A DNA stretch of 64,000 nt from Chlorophyllum brunneum (GCA_963576785.1 OY756146.1:2108001-2172000); one strand, 5' to 3'. Shown: positions 12,601 to 25,147, counted from the stretch's first letter. Translations and numbers: made by a program. The notes: generated from the letters alone by a model not told the origin.

Positions 12601-15600
12601 CCCAACATCACCTGTACTTCTGCCTGTTTCGCCAATGCTCTACTTGACATCGCTGGTGCATTAAGCCCTTGTGCAAGGTCTAAAGCCTGCGTGATAAAAA
12701 ATTCTGATTCTTTTGCTGATCCACGAGCGAGGTAAGCTTGTGCAAGGTCAAAAAGCACTGTGAAGAGTCCTTCAGATATTCGAAGACCTAGACTATCAAG
12801 GTGCCGTTGTGGAGGGACGACGGTTTGTGGGGTTGGGTCTGGAAGTGGCGCTGCTTCGCTTGGGAGTGCCTGTTTGAGACTCGACATTTCGAAGGGGTTA
12901 TCCTCTCGGGCAGGTTTGGGTGGTGGTGGGTTAAGCCGCATGAGGTTATCCATGGCACGATTCCAGAGACGAAGAGATTGGAGTAAGAGCTCTATTGATA
13001 TTGTCAGGTCCTCCTATTTAAATCGTCATCAACTGCCCGGAAAAGGTTATCACGAATAACCGACCTTACAATGCTGTATCATAGATACTGTTCGAGCAGC
13101 CAGAGCAGCCTTTTCGAGCCGTCTCACCCGTGTATGTATCTTCTGCACTGTACTCCCACTCTTCTCGTCATACTCAATACGTTGAGAAATGGCCATAGCC
13201 TCGCAGTAAACTGAAGAACTACACCGACGTTATTAAATCATCCAGTATGCAAAGGAGGTGTAACCTACCTCCTTGGTACATTCTCGATGAGGGCCAGAGA
13301 CTCTGCAAACCTCAACAAAAACAAAGCACAGGTTTCATCCGAAACGCGACCACCGCGGACCGAGTCAAGCGCCTGATTGAATATTGAAGTCGCACGACGG
13401 GTCTTGCCAATACGCATGTACTCATGTGCTAGGTCAAGTGATGCCGAGATGTAGCCTGAAAGGCCCCACTATAAGACGAAAGAAAAATTCCAGAAATGAA
13501 CAAGGACATACCTTCACTAGTAGACCCACTATACGCCTCGGCCAATTTTCGTGACACATCCAGTAGCTGTACCTTGGGTAGACTCAACGAAAGAAGCCCA
13601 AGCACCCTAGCAACAGCCTCTGCAACGAAATGAGAAAGTTACATCGAAAACTCAATCACAAACATACGAAGGACTCCAGAAAACCGATCGAAATCATCAA
13701 ACACCAAAGGCCGTTTCATAGTTTCGGCCTTTGTCCTTGGAGGAGTAACAACATTCAATGACATTGGCTGCAGCACTGCAGAAAAGGTAATGAGCACAAC
13801 AAACAAAAATACCCGAGTCGACAGACCTCCACGCTTTAATACTGGTGCAATTGTAACTGGTTCCTTTCTCCGTGTCGCAGTCGCTTTCTTCGTGGTAGCA
13901 GCCGAAGTCGCACCTGCAGCAACTCTTGCCCTCGTTCTCGTCGTAGTGGCCGCAGTGGTAGTTGTAGCTGTAGCCACTGTCCTCTTTCGTGTTGTCGTGA
14001 CTCTCGGAGGTGGTTGTTGAGGCGTAAGTGATTTTCTAATTGCAATCATTCTTGGGCTACCAGTTGATGGTTTTGAGAACGTTGAGCGCAGGATGCGGCA
14101 GGCCTGTTCAACATGATTGGAAATAAGTGAGACTTGGTTTGGTATGGCGGCGCGATGGGCATGTAATGCCAACCAGAGATGTCCAAGGGCTCGATACTGC
14201 GCTCGATACGGGGAGAGTTCAGAATCCGCTCCGAGAGCCTATGGAAGGATAAGAACAGTGTGCAAGACATATAAACGTAGACCGTACCTCCACGGAAAGA
14301 AGTGTTTCCACCTCTTGGGCCATGGTCTGGATTTTCTCGAACGCCGGGAGCTCATCCGCCCGATACATGACCTCCAAAATGCGTAACGTCACTCGTGCTC
14401 GTCGGATAGGCATCGTAGCTTCCCCATCGTAGACCTTAAGCGCACTCTCTAGCAAGATCCTAATGGCTCGCTGCACTGAGTCCTTGAAACCTCGTTGTTC
14501 AAGGCTTTCAATTTGTTGTTCAATCAAGATACCGACGATTTTGGGATCCTTCAAAGATTCCGAAGTCGTGCATTTCGACAGCGAATGTTGAAGGCAAACT
14601 TGCTCAGCGGGTATAAGCAGTTCATTCAAACCAATGTATGTGACCCTATCAACTATCACTGCGAGTAGCTTGAGTTGACTATTCGCCGCAGCAGATGCGA
14701 ACATTGAGGATGGTGGTGATTTATTGGACTCTTGCTCGGTGTTGTATAATGAGTATGGGAACGCCACCACAGACTGGAGGAAGGCAATGTACGCATTCTA
14801 AATCTGAGGGTTAATCTAGCAAACGTTGCTACACCTCATAGCGCACCTTTCTGTCCCCTATCTTCATATGGCATATGCCAAGTAACTCCCAACGCCGAAA
14901 TAATGTCTCTTCCAGTTGTTTCCAACCTTCCTGCTCCCTGGCTTTCTCCTCGCCGTCAATCTTCTCCTTAGGACGCCGCACAAGTGCTCTTGCACCAATG
15001 CTGCACGCCTCTTTCAGGAAAGGAACAGCTGGACCGTGTCTACCGGCTTGATAGAGACTCCCCCCAAAGTTATAGTGAGCTCCCGACAGACATCGAAGGT
15101 AGTTGGCTAGTGATATCCCTGTGGAGCTGCTGAGTATGTCATTAGCCTTTACGAGATAATCGTATGCAGCGGTATGTGTTTGAGGGTCCTGGATCTTGAG
15201 CGTGAGTTTTGCGATGGTGAATAATGAATCCAAGGTTCTAGTCGTTAGATCTGATAGGAGAACGGAAACTTGGGACGAAATCTTCAGTGTCAAAACCTAA
15301 AAGTGCATCAGTGAAGTCGCAATCCTTCGTGGTTGACAACCTCACCTCTTTAATCGTTGATTCTAGTGTATCCATTATAACCGAAAGTAACTCCTTTAAT
15401 TTTAGAACAATTTGGTCCCCGGTCGCCGAGTACCGTTCGAGCCATGAAGAGATAGTACGTCTGAGTCTTTCCAGTGCACGGTCAACCTTGGCCGCAATTC
15501 GTTTTACATCCGCTCCCACCGCATTCGAACTGACTTGGCTCAACAAGGGAACCAACGACGTCGATGATTGGATTATTTCGACACAGGATTCGATTCTCCT

Positions 15601-15857
15601 CACCAGGTCGTCCTCTACAGTCAATAAGTAAATATTCAACATAGATGACAGACACACTGACCCTTTGCCTTGCCCTTGCCTTCATCTAAGGCCTCGTTGG
15701 CGAATGTTGTCACCTCGGAAATGAGTGTGTAGAGCTTTGCTCCAGCAGTGGCGAGTTCATTGGTCGCATGGCGAGATGAAGACGACGACGACGATGGTAG
15801 TGTAGATTCTTGTAATTCCTTGGTACTTGCAGCCCTAGATGAAGTTCTCTTGTGCAT
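9630..15857 (-). CDS. ESP1: Separase (peptidase C50)
   Basis: Cysteine protease that cleaves the cohesin kleisin to let sister chromatids separate at anaphase. The C-terminal protease shows every family mark: LDKNLQGLPWESIPILRGRS near 10.48 kb, the catalytic His in YFGHGGGEQY (His codon 10075-10077), and the catalytic Cys in MLWGCSSGALREMG (Cys codon about 9997-9999), followed by TLVANLWDVTDRDIDKF and a short tail ending PVVYGIPFYL. The N-terminal two thirds is a long alpha-helical region with little sequence conservation, as usual for separases. A low-complexity Thr/Ala/Arg-rich linker lies at about 13.84-14.0 kb. The start at 15857 gives a Ser/Thr-rich N-terminus (MHKRTSSRAAS). At least twelve introns; expected product roughly 1800 residues. 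Its promoter carries ACGCGT and CACGTG. Confidence 0.94.
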
Positions 15858-16483
15858 AGATGGGTGAGATGCTCAGCACCGAATGTACAAGGGCACAAAA
15901 ACGGAACGCGTGCAATCCGCGTGTGTCACGTGACTGGCGCGTTGTTTGTCGCCAATCTCTCAAGTAAATGCCGCTGACATAACAAACCAATTCAAGATCC
16001 ACAGAGAAAGATCGCAATCTCATCTAGGACGGTGACGGTCAACGCTAGCTTGATACCTGCCCGCTGTGACTGCAGGACGATCCTCTTCTTCTTTCCACGT
16101 GGCGATTGCGCTCTTCTTCCGCTTTTGATGATCTCGACTCTGTGACCACCTCAACACCATCCCTGTGCCAAAGTCAATCTGAAGATTCCACTTTGGCCCT
16201 ATTCATCATTTGCCAGCCCTCTCTACCAGATCAAATAACAACCCCGACACAATCACTCCCCTTGTGCTCTTTGCATATTATCCGGAATTTGCCAGCATTG
16301 ATATATGAAAACAGTCGTGTCCAGAAATATCGAGAGCTTATAGGAGGACACGAGTCGACCTCATGTCTGGCCATCACACTTATCGTCTTATAACATGCCA
16401 TAGGAACCTGGTCGCCTACATCCCCCTTCCCACTAGCCCTATCCCTGAACGACAAACGTCCCTGCACCCCTTCACTTCTGAGC
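15858..16483. promoter_or_regulatory. Divergent promoter between separase and GTPase genes
   Basis: 626 bp between two genes that start away from each other. Close to separase it holds ACGCGT at 15906-15911 (the MluI cell-cycle box bound by fungal MBF) and CACGTG at 15927-15932 inside GTCACGTGAC. A second CACGTG-like site lies near 16095. No coding sequence was recognised. Confidence 0.55.
15906..15932 (-). promoter_or_regulatory. MCB-like ACGCGT plus CACGTG box, separase promoter
   Basis: ACGCGT at 15906-15911 and the palindrome CACGTG at 15927-15932, 49-75 bp upstream of the separase ATG. ACGCGT is the known binding core of the G1/S factor MBF; CACGTG is a bHLH core. Function here is inferred only. 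The same two cores recur before the condensin gene. Confidence 0.45.
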
Positions 16484-17720
16484 ATGAATACCACGGACGA
16501 CGCACAAGCAACACCTATTGATGTCAGTCTCCTTAAAGATATCAGACAAGATGATATAATTATCGCGTAAATTGATATTCACCTGAGTGGAGACATTCTC
16601 ATCCGAGCCGTCCATAGGTTTATGGGCCCCTCTGGTAGTGGCAAAACGTTTGTGAGCCAAGTTCTTTGTACTATTTCAGACCAACAGAAGTGACCAAAGT
16701 CGAAACCGCATAGCTCGTCGATGTGCTTGCTGGGCCAACATCCACACGCTCGCAACAAAGACAAACATCTAGCAAGAAGACCGGTATACGAGCAACGCGT
16801 ATCAAGCACCCAGACTACGGCGATCGCATACTGCTTCTAGATACACCAGGGTTCGATCCTATAGTCGCTGACGGGCTGGGTCCCCTCCAGGCGGTGCAGA
16901 AGCTCAAGGAATGGCTGGAAAAACAGTCTGTTGCCAATCCACCAACTTGTACTTGTTCGAGCCTGATAGACCCGCCTGTTGTCCAGCTACGACGAACATG
17001 TAAGGCTCACGGGCCTCGTCTACCTTCAACAAATTACCAACACACATGAACCATATCAACACGAGGCGCTGTTCAAAGACCTTTGCGGCGATACCATCTT
17101 GTCCCGTATCATCCTCGTAACAACCATGTGGAATGAGATCCAGCGAGAAGAAGGGGAACGTCGAGAACAGGATCTCATACCCTCCTGGGGCTCATTAACA
17201 AACTCTGAATCTACAACACATCGGTTTGGAGACGGCACAACAGGCATAGACGACTACGATCAACTACGAAAAGAAGCTTTGAAGGATTTTATTATCCCAT
17301 TGATCATTAAACACAATGATCGCGAATCAATCCTCCTTCAAGAAGACTTCGCATCACTACGAGACGAATTATGGAAGAGCCCCGAAGGCAGGAAACTATG
17401 GTCTACTTTGGAAGAATTCTTACAAACAAGGGCACAAGTTGACGAGAAACTATCCTTGGCTCTCGGGAACGACCGCGCACAAGAACTTCTCCAACACTTA
17501 CAAAAGGAGCTTGGGGGAAAGACTTTACGGAAACGAGATAAACTTGCCAGATTACTGAAGCGTATCAGTCCGTGGCGAAGATCCAAACTCAAATGGTACA
17601 TCTCTCTAATATCTTATTACCTCCTCTTGCCAATACGTTTTTAGGTATAAAGATGTCGTTGATGTTCGTCTCGAAGTTCTGGATGGAAGGAGTGAACAAA
17701 ATAGCGAGTATTCTGCTTGA
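16484..17720 (+). CDS. P-loop GTPase-like 'G domain' protein
   Basis: Member of a large Agaricomycete family of predicted AIG1/septin-like GTPases of unknown role. The start at 16484 leads to DDIIIA; a 49 bp intron then joins it to FMGPSGSGKT, a perfect Walker A/G1 motif. G3 is LLLDTPGF at about 16.84 kb, and the G4-like VTTMWNEI follows VYLQQIT and LFKDLCGDTILSRII. The C-terminal part is helical and charged (DEKLSLALGNDRAQELLQHL) and ends after a last intron near 17.6 kb. Splicing between G1 and G3 is unclear: several short introns are needed and one donor (near 16.93 kb) looks weak, so partial decay cannot be excluded. The last exon was chosen to end at TGA 17718-17720; intron retention gives an earlier stop after a hydrophobic tail. 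Confidence 0.72.
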
Positions 17721-18421
17721 TTTCATACATATCGTGGGAGTAATGCTTGGAGAATCATATTATGTTTTCGTAAGGCGTGAATAACGTTCGTATTTTGTTC
17801 GGGCCGGGCGGGACTTTACAATCGAGTCGCCCTGTGGAAATGTGTTGGCTGTCTGTGATCATACCATCTGAAATCATGAGCTATGGGCTCCTCTTTGCCA
17901 TACAAAATACAAATACTGATATTTACAAGGAATAAAACGTATTTAGGACCCTTTAACCATTATATACACATATATATCCATATATACCGAGACGCGTGGA
18001 GACACCTTAGGTATTCGGGCAGGAAGTGCAACCCTGATCTGACATATTGAGCGCAGCTGCGCACCTAAACTATACTTAACATGTTTCTTGTAAACGCCGT
18101 ACCTAGGTAACTTCACAGCTGGATCGTTGTACCAACACCCGTCATCTATCCTATTTCACCGCTTCGACCCTCAATGCTCAATATAATGACTGCTGGATAC
18201 CCCATCCCTCAGGTATAGGGACGCAGCCCGAAAGCATTACATTATGCTCTTATCAATCCCCCGGTTCCGCAGCGTGTCTCCATGCAATCTGGTAGGCGGC
18301 TCCTCCGATACTCTCTAGTTTTCCGCCAACAATGGCGCTTGCAATGAGGAGGCTCCACGCGGCCAGGTGTAGGGTCCAATGTTGTTATCAGCTAGTATAT
18401 ATAGATGGTATGCAAACTCAT

Positions 18422-18450
18422 GGGGGGGGTGGCGAGGGGGGGGATAGGGT
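18422..18450 (+). other. G-rich tract with quadruplex potential
   Basis: Two runs of eight Gs separated by TGGCGA, then ATAGGG and TGG. Several G-tracts of three or more with short loops meet the usual quadruplex pattern. It lies in non-coding DNA. Confidence 0.5.
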
Positions 18451-18585
18451 GGCAGCGCAACAGAGCGAACCCAGTGGGGTGATCTGCACAGCGCGAATCT
18501 CAGACAATGATAGGCCGAACAAACAGTTCTAGTCAGAATCTTACTGCACCCGATAGGGTAACGGAGCCCCAAGCGAGGGATCTTT

Positions 18586-18660
18586 GGACCTGGGAGGACC
18601 CCAGGGACACAGATCTGATAAAAAGGTCTTTGAGGACCCCGGAACACAGATCGGGTAAGG
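18586..18660 (+). repeat. Short direct repeat, two units
   Basis: The word GAGGACCCC followed by a G/A-rich spacer and ACACAGATC occurs twice, about 43 bp apart, in otherwise unremarkable sequence. No link to a gene was seen. Confidence 0.5.
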
Positions 18661-19088
18661 TATAAGTAGAGAAAGCCATTTCTTGGACATTCGCTCTGCT
18701 AAGGAAAGCCTTCATAGGTTTTACAGAGTGTCTGTAGCCTTATATACCCATAGCACATCCAATCCTCTTCCCTCCCCATTGACTTCGACCCTCGGGATGG
18801 GAAAGCTCATGTTTATTTTTAGTTCCTGCTAAACAGCAAAGAACAACAGGCCGGACCCCGTAAGCACCAATATAACTACGGGGTGGCATCCCTCCCCTTT
18901 GCAGATCTACCTTCTTCATCCCCCTCACCCCTCCGGCCTTCAGGTCTGTTTTGGCTTCTTGAATGGTCATACAGGCACTCATGTGGACACCTAACACAGT
19001 CTACCATATTGAAGACACCCCACCCAAGCCATCTGACCTGAAAGACTCATGGTGAACTCCGTTGTTGAGAGGGTAGCTGAGGGTTCCA

Positions 19089-19340
19089 GTGAGTCCTGTG
19101 AATCCTATATTCTGTTCAAAACACATACATTCTCCTTCAGCAGCAGATAACTTGAACCAAGAAGACTTCCCTGCACTCGAGTATGCCATGCGGTGCCCAC
19201 CAACACCCCGATTTCCTTGCATCGACCTCCCCACCATCAACGACGACGACACTATTCAGGGTGTGGGTGTAAATGTCAGGTCTGGTGACGAGGACACCAG
19301 TCCTGAAGATTCGCTTATATGTTCCCGAACTTCTGAGTGA
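19089..19340 (+). repeat. Diverged repeat copy A (inverted relative to B and C)
   Basis: The plus-strand reading contains FPALEYAMRCPPTPRFPCID then LPTINDDDT, closely matching the minus-strand reading of copy C near 27.4-27.6 kb (GPALQDTKCYPSAPRLPCVD then LPAVDDSS). Nucleotide similarity extends into the VRSG region. There is no start-to-stop gene around it, so this is most likely a fragment of a dispersed element or of a former gene family. Confidence 0.55.
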
Positions 19341-20037
19341 GGAGCATGTCCGGCCAGAGGCGATAACACGTTTAGCGTTGACCTTTAATCCCGTTGATAA
19401 ATTTCTCCCGTTGTTGGATGATGTCATCTTGACTTTACAGCATTATCCGTTGCTAAGGATGAATGATCCGTGTTTCTTGATCGACTGATCCGGATTCAAA
19501 GATTTGAATCGGCTCGGGTTGATTGGCCGCTCCCACGTGACTTTACCTACACCATCGACTAGACGAGCTCGATGGGTTCAACAGGACCACCAAGTTCAAG
19601 GCTAGCAAATACAAACAAAATTTAATTCTCCAATAAATATCTCGTTGGGACATCCACAAGCTGGGGTCTATTGCGCCAGGTTAATTCGCTCGCACGCTTA
19701 ATTAGTCTTCTTTATCATGGCCCTGGGTACCACTTTCAAACTCGACAGGGTGAAATAATCGACCCGGATACTTGTGAGCTCTTCAATTGTGCAACCCCTC
19801 TGAAGCAGCGAATATACCAGCTTGCATCCCGTTCCTGAAGCAGGGGCCAGGTCTTTAAGGGCGCCGCCATGACTTCATATATCTGAGATGCCGTTACCAG
19901 TTACCAGTGTTGCATGAAATCCTGGGAGAACATCAGTGTGATATTAAATAGAAGTATAGGGATGTACAATCGCAGAACATATTAATACAACAATCCAAGA
20001 GAAATACCAAGATAGCCGGGGTGATATCATACCGGGA

Positions 20038-23000
20038 CTAATCGTCTTCTTCTGTTTCTGCGACAGCCTGACGAGCGGAAGGCTTTCTTCTCGCAGGAGC
20101 TGAGCGAAGCTATCAGTAAAGAAAGGTGACAAGCCCAACAGACGAAAACCAACCTTTTCTTGTTGCCCGTTTCTTTGCAGCAGCCTTTCGTTTCTCAACC
20201 AGATTCTCGAACGCCTGATCCTCTTCTCCTTGATTTTTATGTTCTTCCAAGATCTATGTGCAAATGACATTAGAAGCTGATTTTAGAACGGGATCCGATT
20301 AAGATACCCACCTTCTCGAATTCATCCAGCTCAGTATCCGGTTTATCCTTCGATTTATTACTCCGTGCCTATCGTCATCAACGCCCTGAACAAATCCTTG
20401 AACAAAAGTAATCCCGTACCTTGATAAGAATCTCGGTAAATTTGTCAAAGACAGCCTGCTCATGCAACTTGTCGCGATAAAACTGCAATCCCTCAATCAA
20501 TTTCTTCACCGATCTCTCACTCTTGAATGGCAACAGTGACATGCAGAACGCAATATCGCGCCATTGCCGTGGATCCTCCGAGAGCCGGAATCGTTGACAG
20601 AGCTTCTCAACAATGTTCTCTGCTTGTCTTTCCTGTTTCCCGATATTAGACAGGGGGTCAAGATCGGAAGTAAAAAAAAAAGTGCGAACCTTGTCGATGA
20701 AAGTAAAGATATACCGTAGCGTGTCCTGGAACATCTTCTCGGAAACCGCATGCTCTCCCGTCGAGAGGTGACTGATAACTACAAACGCTCGCCATCAGTC
20801 CACTAAGCTAAACATCAATAGATTCACTCACCATCGGGCAGATTGTTGTAAATTGCATTCTCCTTTCCTGACAACTCCTTAAAGAACAACTTCGACAGAT
20901 CCTGGATCCTCATATCATCGTCTTCCAAACACTTGGCCATCTCCCCAAGCTGTCCTTTAACTTTCACCATCCCATTCAAAATCAAGTGTGTCAACACCAT
21001 CAACGTGTTCTTCTTGACTTGCACTACACCATCCGACAAGCCTTTATACATTTCGTTCGAGTTCTCGTCAATGATAGATGCGAACGACACAGCGATATCT
21101 CCGAGAGCAATAACAATATTACTCCTGATTGTTGAATCTTTCGATTTTTCGAGGAGCCTGAAAAGAAGAGGGAGATGATCTTCACAGAATTTCGGACTAA
21201 CGCAGAGGAGCTTGCTGAAACTAATCGTGGACGTCCTCCGGAGGATGGGGTTCTAGTTGAGTGAACTGAGCGGATGGGTAAACCGGGGAGAAAGTAGGAT
21301 ATACCTTGAATAATTGAGGACTACCACATACGCGCACTATCATTTGCGCATAAGGTGCCAACAACGAATGCTCTCCATAAAGAATCTCAACTTCCCTCAC
21401 AGCCTGAATCCGATCTCCGATTTCATCCTCTGCATTTCCCGCAACTTGATCCAACTCTTCTCCATCTTTGTCCTTTCCAGACTTGTTCCCTCCGCTTGCC
21501 CGCTTCTCCGCTATACCCATAGCGCACACACCAATCAGCCAAAGCATATCAAAACCAAAGATCGACAAGGCCGTACCAGCAAGTGTCTCGTCCTTTTGCC
21601 TCTTCCACTCCCTTTCCACGAGTTCCAAAAATACTATCTGTTTGAGGGCAACATGCCCAACAACAAAGAACAACTGACTCATCTCAAAATTATCCGCGGT
21701 GACCTTCTCTCCCGTACTACCGCCTTGTATCTGAGCTGGAGCGAACGACATATCCGCCTGTGACATCGATATATCCCCATCCCCATCCGCTTCTCCATTC
21801 TTTTTCTCATCTCCGTTATCACCTTCACCTTCACCTTCACCATCTGCACCTTCTTCCTTTTCCTCCTCCATACGCTCCTCTCCTTTTTCTTTGGGCCCAA
21901 ATGCTCTCGCGGACAACTTTTTAATGAGGTCCCCACACCATACGTCGGGGTGCTGTCCCAAGGCATAGACAGTATTAATCGCCTGCTCGGCCAAACCAAA
22001 CCAGTCCAACAGTCTACACGGCCGTTCTACTGCTTTAGCCAATGCTGTGAAGACTTGGGAATTCATTGGATATCGAACGGTATCGTCTCTGAGGGAACCT
22101 TTGACCTTCTTCGCACTCCCATTGAGGCGTTGTAATGCAACGCACGTATAACGAGCGAGTTCGAGATCAAACTTCGAGAGAAATGAGTATCGAGAAAGAG
22201 GGTTTGGTAAGGCTTGTACTTACCCTACCAAGCTTTCCTAGACCGACTTTAAGCATCGTATCGACATGGTCTTCGAGAATGCTCTTCTTTGCTACAGCCA
22301 TCATTCCAAGTATCATGATTGCGGCGCGTCTTTGAGGTTTCGGTATTGGCTTGGTCGCACCTACCACCCGAGACCATCAGGAACACACTCTTACTCCTGT
22401 GCACGGCAGGAAAAACTCACCATAAATCTGCCACAATTTGGCAATGACATCTGGGTGTACGCGATCTTCCTCTGTCATTATCCGCATCATCTCCTCCAAA
22501 CTCGTGATATCGGCCAAGGTACAATCAAAGGTTCGTCTGAATCGTCTGATCAGCATGATACCTGGTATTGAAAAGATAAAGTACTTACTCAATCATATTC
22601 TTCGTAATCCGGTTAATCTGTCCTTTCGCATCGTCTCCTATTTCAGGGTCGGCCTCAAAATACAATGAACAATACACCTCGATGAGCCGCTGGCGAATGC
22701 CCTTCAACTCCTTGCCATCCTCTGACGTTGATGAGCTGTTATCTTTCACCCAGATGAGGTGAAGCATCTTCTGAATACCCTCCTATAAACAGTATCAGCG
22801 CTTTTCCAATCTTACAGCAACAACAAAAAAACCCACCTTTGCGCCTTCCAACTCGTACTCGTAAGCAACCCTAAAGAATTCCATAGTCTCCAACACTTCA
22901 GCTTTATTCGTCGACCCAAGCAATCGAACCAGAGTCTCCATCGAATTCTCGAGCTGTCGGATAAACGATAGCGCTTCCGCGTAATATTTTCTTTTGAGCC

Positions 23001-25085
23001 TCAAGCGAAGGATTTCATCCGCCTCGAGGGCCGCAACGGCAGCTTGTTCCTGTGTGAGTGCTTCCATGTTAAGTTGGGATTTACGAGGCTTTAGTTTAGA
23101 TTTTTTGGTTTTCTTCGATTTCTTAACTTTCTTTGGTGAACCCTCTTCGTCTTCACCATCCACGGACATAGAATCGTCCTCTTCGTCGTCGTCGGTATCT
23201 TCATCATCTTCATCCTCTTCGGTCATAGCTCCATCGGCGTCTTTGTCAACGTCCATCGCGTTCTCGTCGTCACCACCACGTGCCTTAGACCTAAAGTGAC
23301 GACATGAACTTTATACGCACAGTGCGAACCCAATAAAGAACTCACTTCTTAGCCTTCTTTTCCTTAGGTGATCCATCCTCCTCCTCATCGTCATCTTCTT
23401 CTTCGCTCTCATCCTCTTTGTCGCTGTCATTTTTCTTCTTGCCCTCCTCCCCTTCCTCTTCGTCCTGTACCTCCACAGCTTTACCCACCTTACCCTCAAC
23501 CTTCTCCAACTCTTTCCTGACAACATCGTATTCACTGTTCCAAGTCTCATGCTGCAACATCCCACCATGCATCATTCCGTATGGATGTGTGACAAGTAGC
23601 TTGGTCAACAAGCTGACTGCAGCCTTCCTCACAGTCGAAACCTTATCCTCCAATGCCGCCACCGCCGCTCTCACACTTGCCAGTCTCTGTTTTGGGAATT
23701 TTGGGACCTTGATGTCAAACACCTTCGAGAGTACTGAAAGTACTTTGGTTCGAACGTATGACGAGACGTCGAGAATACGTTCATGGAGGAGGTCGAAAAG
23801 GCCGTTAATTTGCTTTTGAGTTTGTTTAGCATCGGTGTCCGAGTCCATGCCTCGAGCGAGCTCTTGGATGATGTAGCCGATGACTTCGACAATGGCTATG
23901 CGCATCGGATAAGCCTGGAAGAGAGAAAAAAGAGTCAGATGGCATTTTTGAAGCACTCCATTTGACGCACTTCAGAGTCCAACTGGTTCAGTAATAGACT
24001 AAGCTGCTTTAACACCGATCTTGGGGCATATTCCGCAAACTTGACCAAAAATTTGGCAAAGTTCCTTGGACCCTTATTATCCTGCGCGTTGAATGACTTG
24101 CTCGCGATCTCTCTCAAAATTTCGTCGCCGAGTTGAGTGTGAACGTATTGAGAGGCGAGGATGTGCAGGCATTCGGCTAGAATTTCCGGAAGATGTTCGT
24201 AAAACTGGAGGTTTTGAATGATGTTGGTGTGCGCTACCAGAATCTGGTTGTGATGTTTGACGGAAACGCAAATGACTTTTTCAGCGCCCAGCCTGATTTC
24301 CTCGACTTTCATGTACTGCTCGTTCTCGAGGACGTGGTATGCGGGTTTGACCAAGCAACTGTCCACTACGTTGAATGAAAATCAAATAGGGAATGAGTCG
24401 AGATGCTAACCTGACGAACGCCTCCCTTTCAGTGGTTGTGGTCCAAATCCTCTGCCAGTGCATCCCTAACCTGACCAGAATCTTACTGATTACTGTCAAC
24501 GTCGGCGGAATCTGTTGCTCCCAGGACCAATTCTCTTCCATCCGTGCAGCAACAGCTTTAGCGGCTCTTGCCCCACCGGCCTTTCCACCCCTTCCCCTTC
24601 TACCCTTTGGTGCAGTTGGAGGTGGTCCGTCATCATCTCTTCCCTTGACCTTCTCGGCCGCAGTGACGAACCATTGAAGTAGAAATGCGAAAAGCTCTAG
24701 AGGTAATCGATGCGATGAGTAGGCAGCTTGGTCGCCTGATTCAATATCGCGCATTGTGGCCTCGATCTCGCCCTGGAGTCCCGATGTAATAGAGTCGAGA
24801 ACTTTGTTCATGACGGTGCCTGGGACAGAGGCGGAATATTTGAGTACGCTCCTAAACACATCAAAAACTTCCGGGTCTCGAATAGCATCACTGGAGTGGG
24901 CGACAGCTTCTACGGCAGCTATACGAGAATTGTCAGTCAGGAAAGCAGATTGAAAGAACCTGATACGTACCTTCAAGAAGTCGTGTCGGGTCCTCCGAGG
25001 CAAAATCACGCTCGTTTGGTATTTCATAGTCTTGAGGGTCCTGTGTGAGGGCACTGAGCTCATCTTGCAGCTCAAAACGCTCCAT
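20038..25085 (-). CDS. CND1: Condensin complex subunit 1 (Cnd1 / CAP-D2, HEAT repeats)
   Basis: HEAT-repeat subunit of condensin, which compacts mitotic chromosomes. The start at 25085 gives MERFELQDELSALTQDP. Recognisable family blocks include LPLELFAFLLQWFVTAAEKV, EENWSWEQQIPPTLTVISKI, a LYVTHPYG-like HEAT block (LLVTHPYGMMHGGMLQHE), the Cnd1 core ISFNGMVKVKGQ-type segment (HLILNGMVKVKGQLGEMAKC) and the C-terminal RQWRDIAFCMSLLPFKSERS. Long acidic inserts (D/E runs near 21.8, 23.2 and 23.4 kb) and a lysine-rich stretch near 23.1 kb are linkers. It ends RRKPSARQAVAETEEDD, TAG at 20038, a basic/Ser tail like that phosphorylated by Cdk in other Cnd1 proteins. Many short introns. Length fits the family (about 1350 residues estimated). 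Confidence 0.92.
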
Positions 25086-25130
25086 CGTCAACGACGCTGT
25101 CAACTTCTGTAATCACCACAAACCACCCAG

Positions 25131-25147
25131 ACGCGTCGAGTCACGTG
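25131..25147 (-). promoter_or_regulatory. MCB-like ACGCGT plus CACGTG box, condensin promoter
   Basis: ACGCGT at 25131-25136 and CACGTG at 25142-25147, 46-62 bp upstream of the CND1 ATG. The same pair of cores, in the same order going away from the gene, sits before separase. Co-regulation is inferred. Confidence 0.45.

Larger units (their letters stand above)
17721..20037. other. Intergenic region with decayed repeat copy
   Basis: 2.3 kb without a supported gene. It holds an AT-rich stretch near 17.96 kb, a G-run block at 18422-18450, a short direct repeat near 18.6 kb and a diverged copy of the repeat seen at 25.7 and 27.4 kb (here inverted, about 19.09-19.34 kb). Confidence 0.5.
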
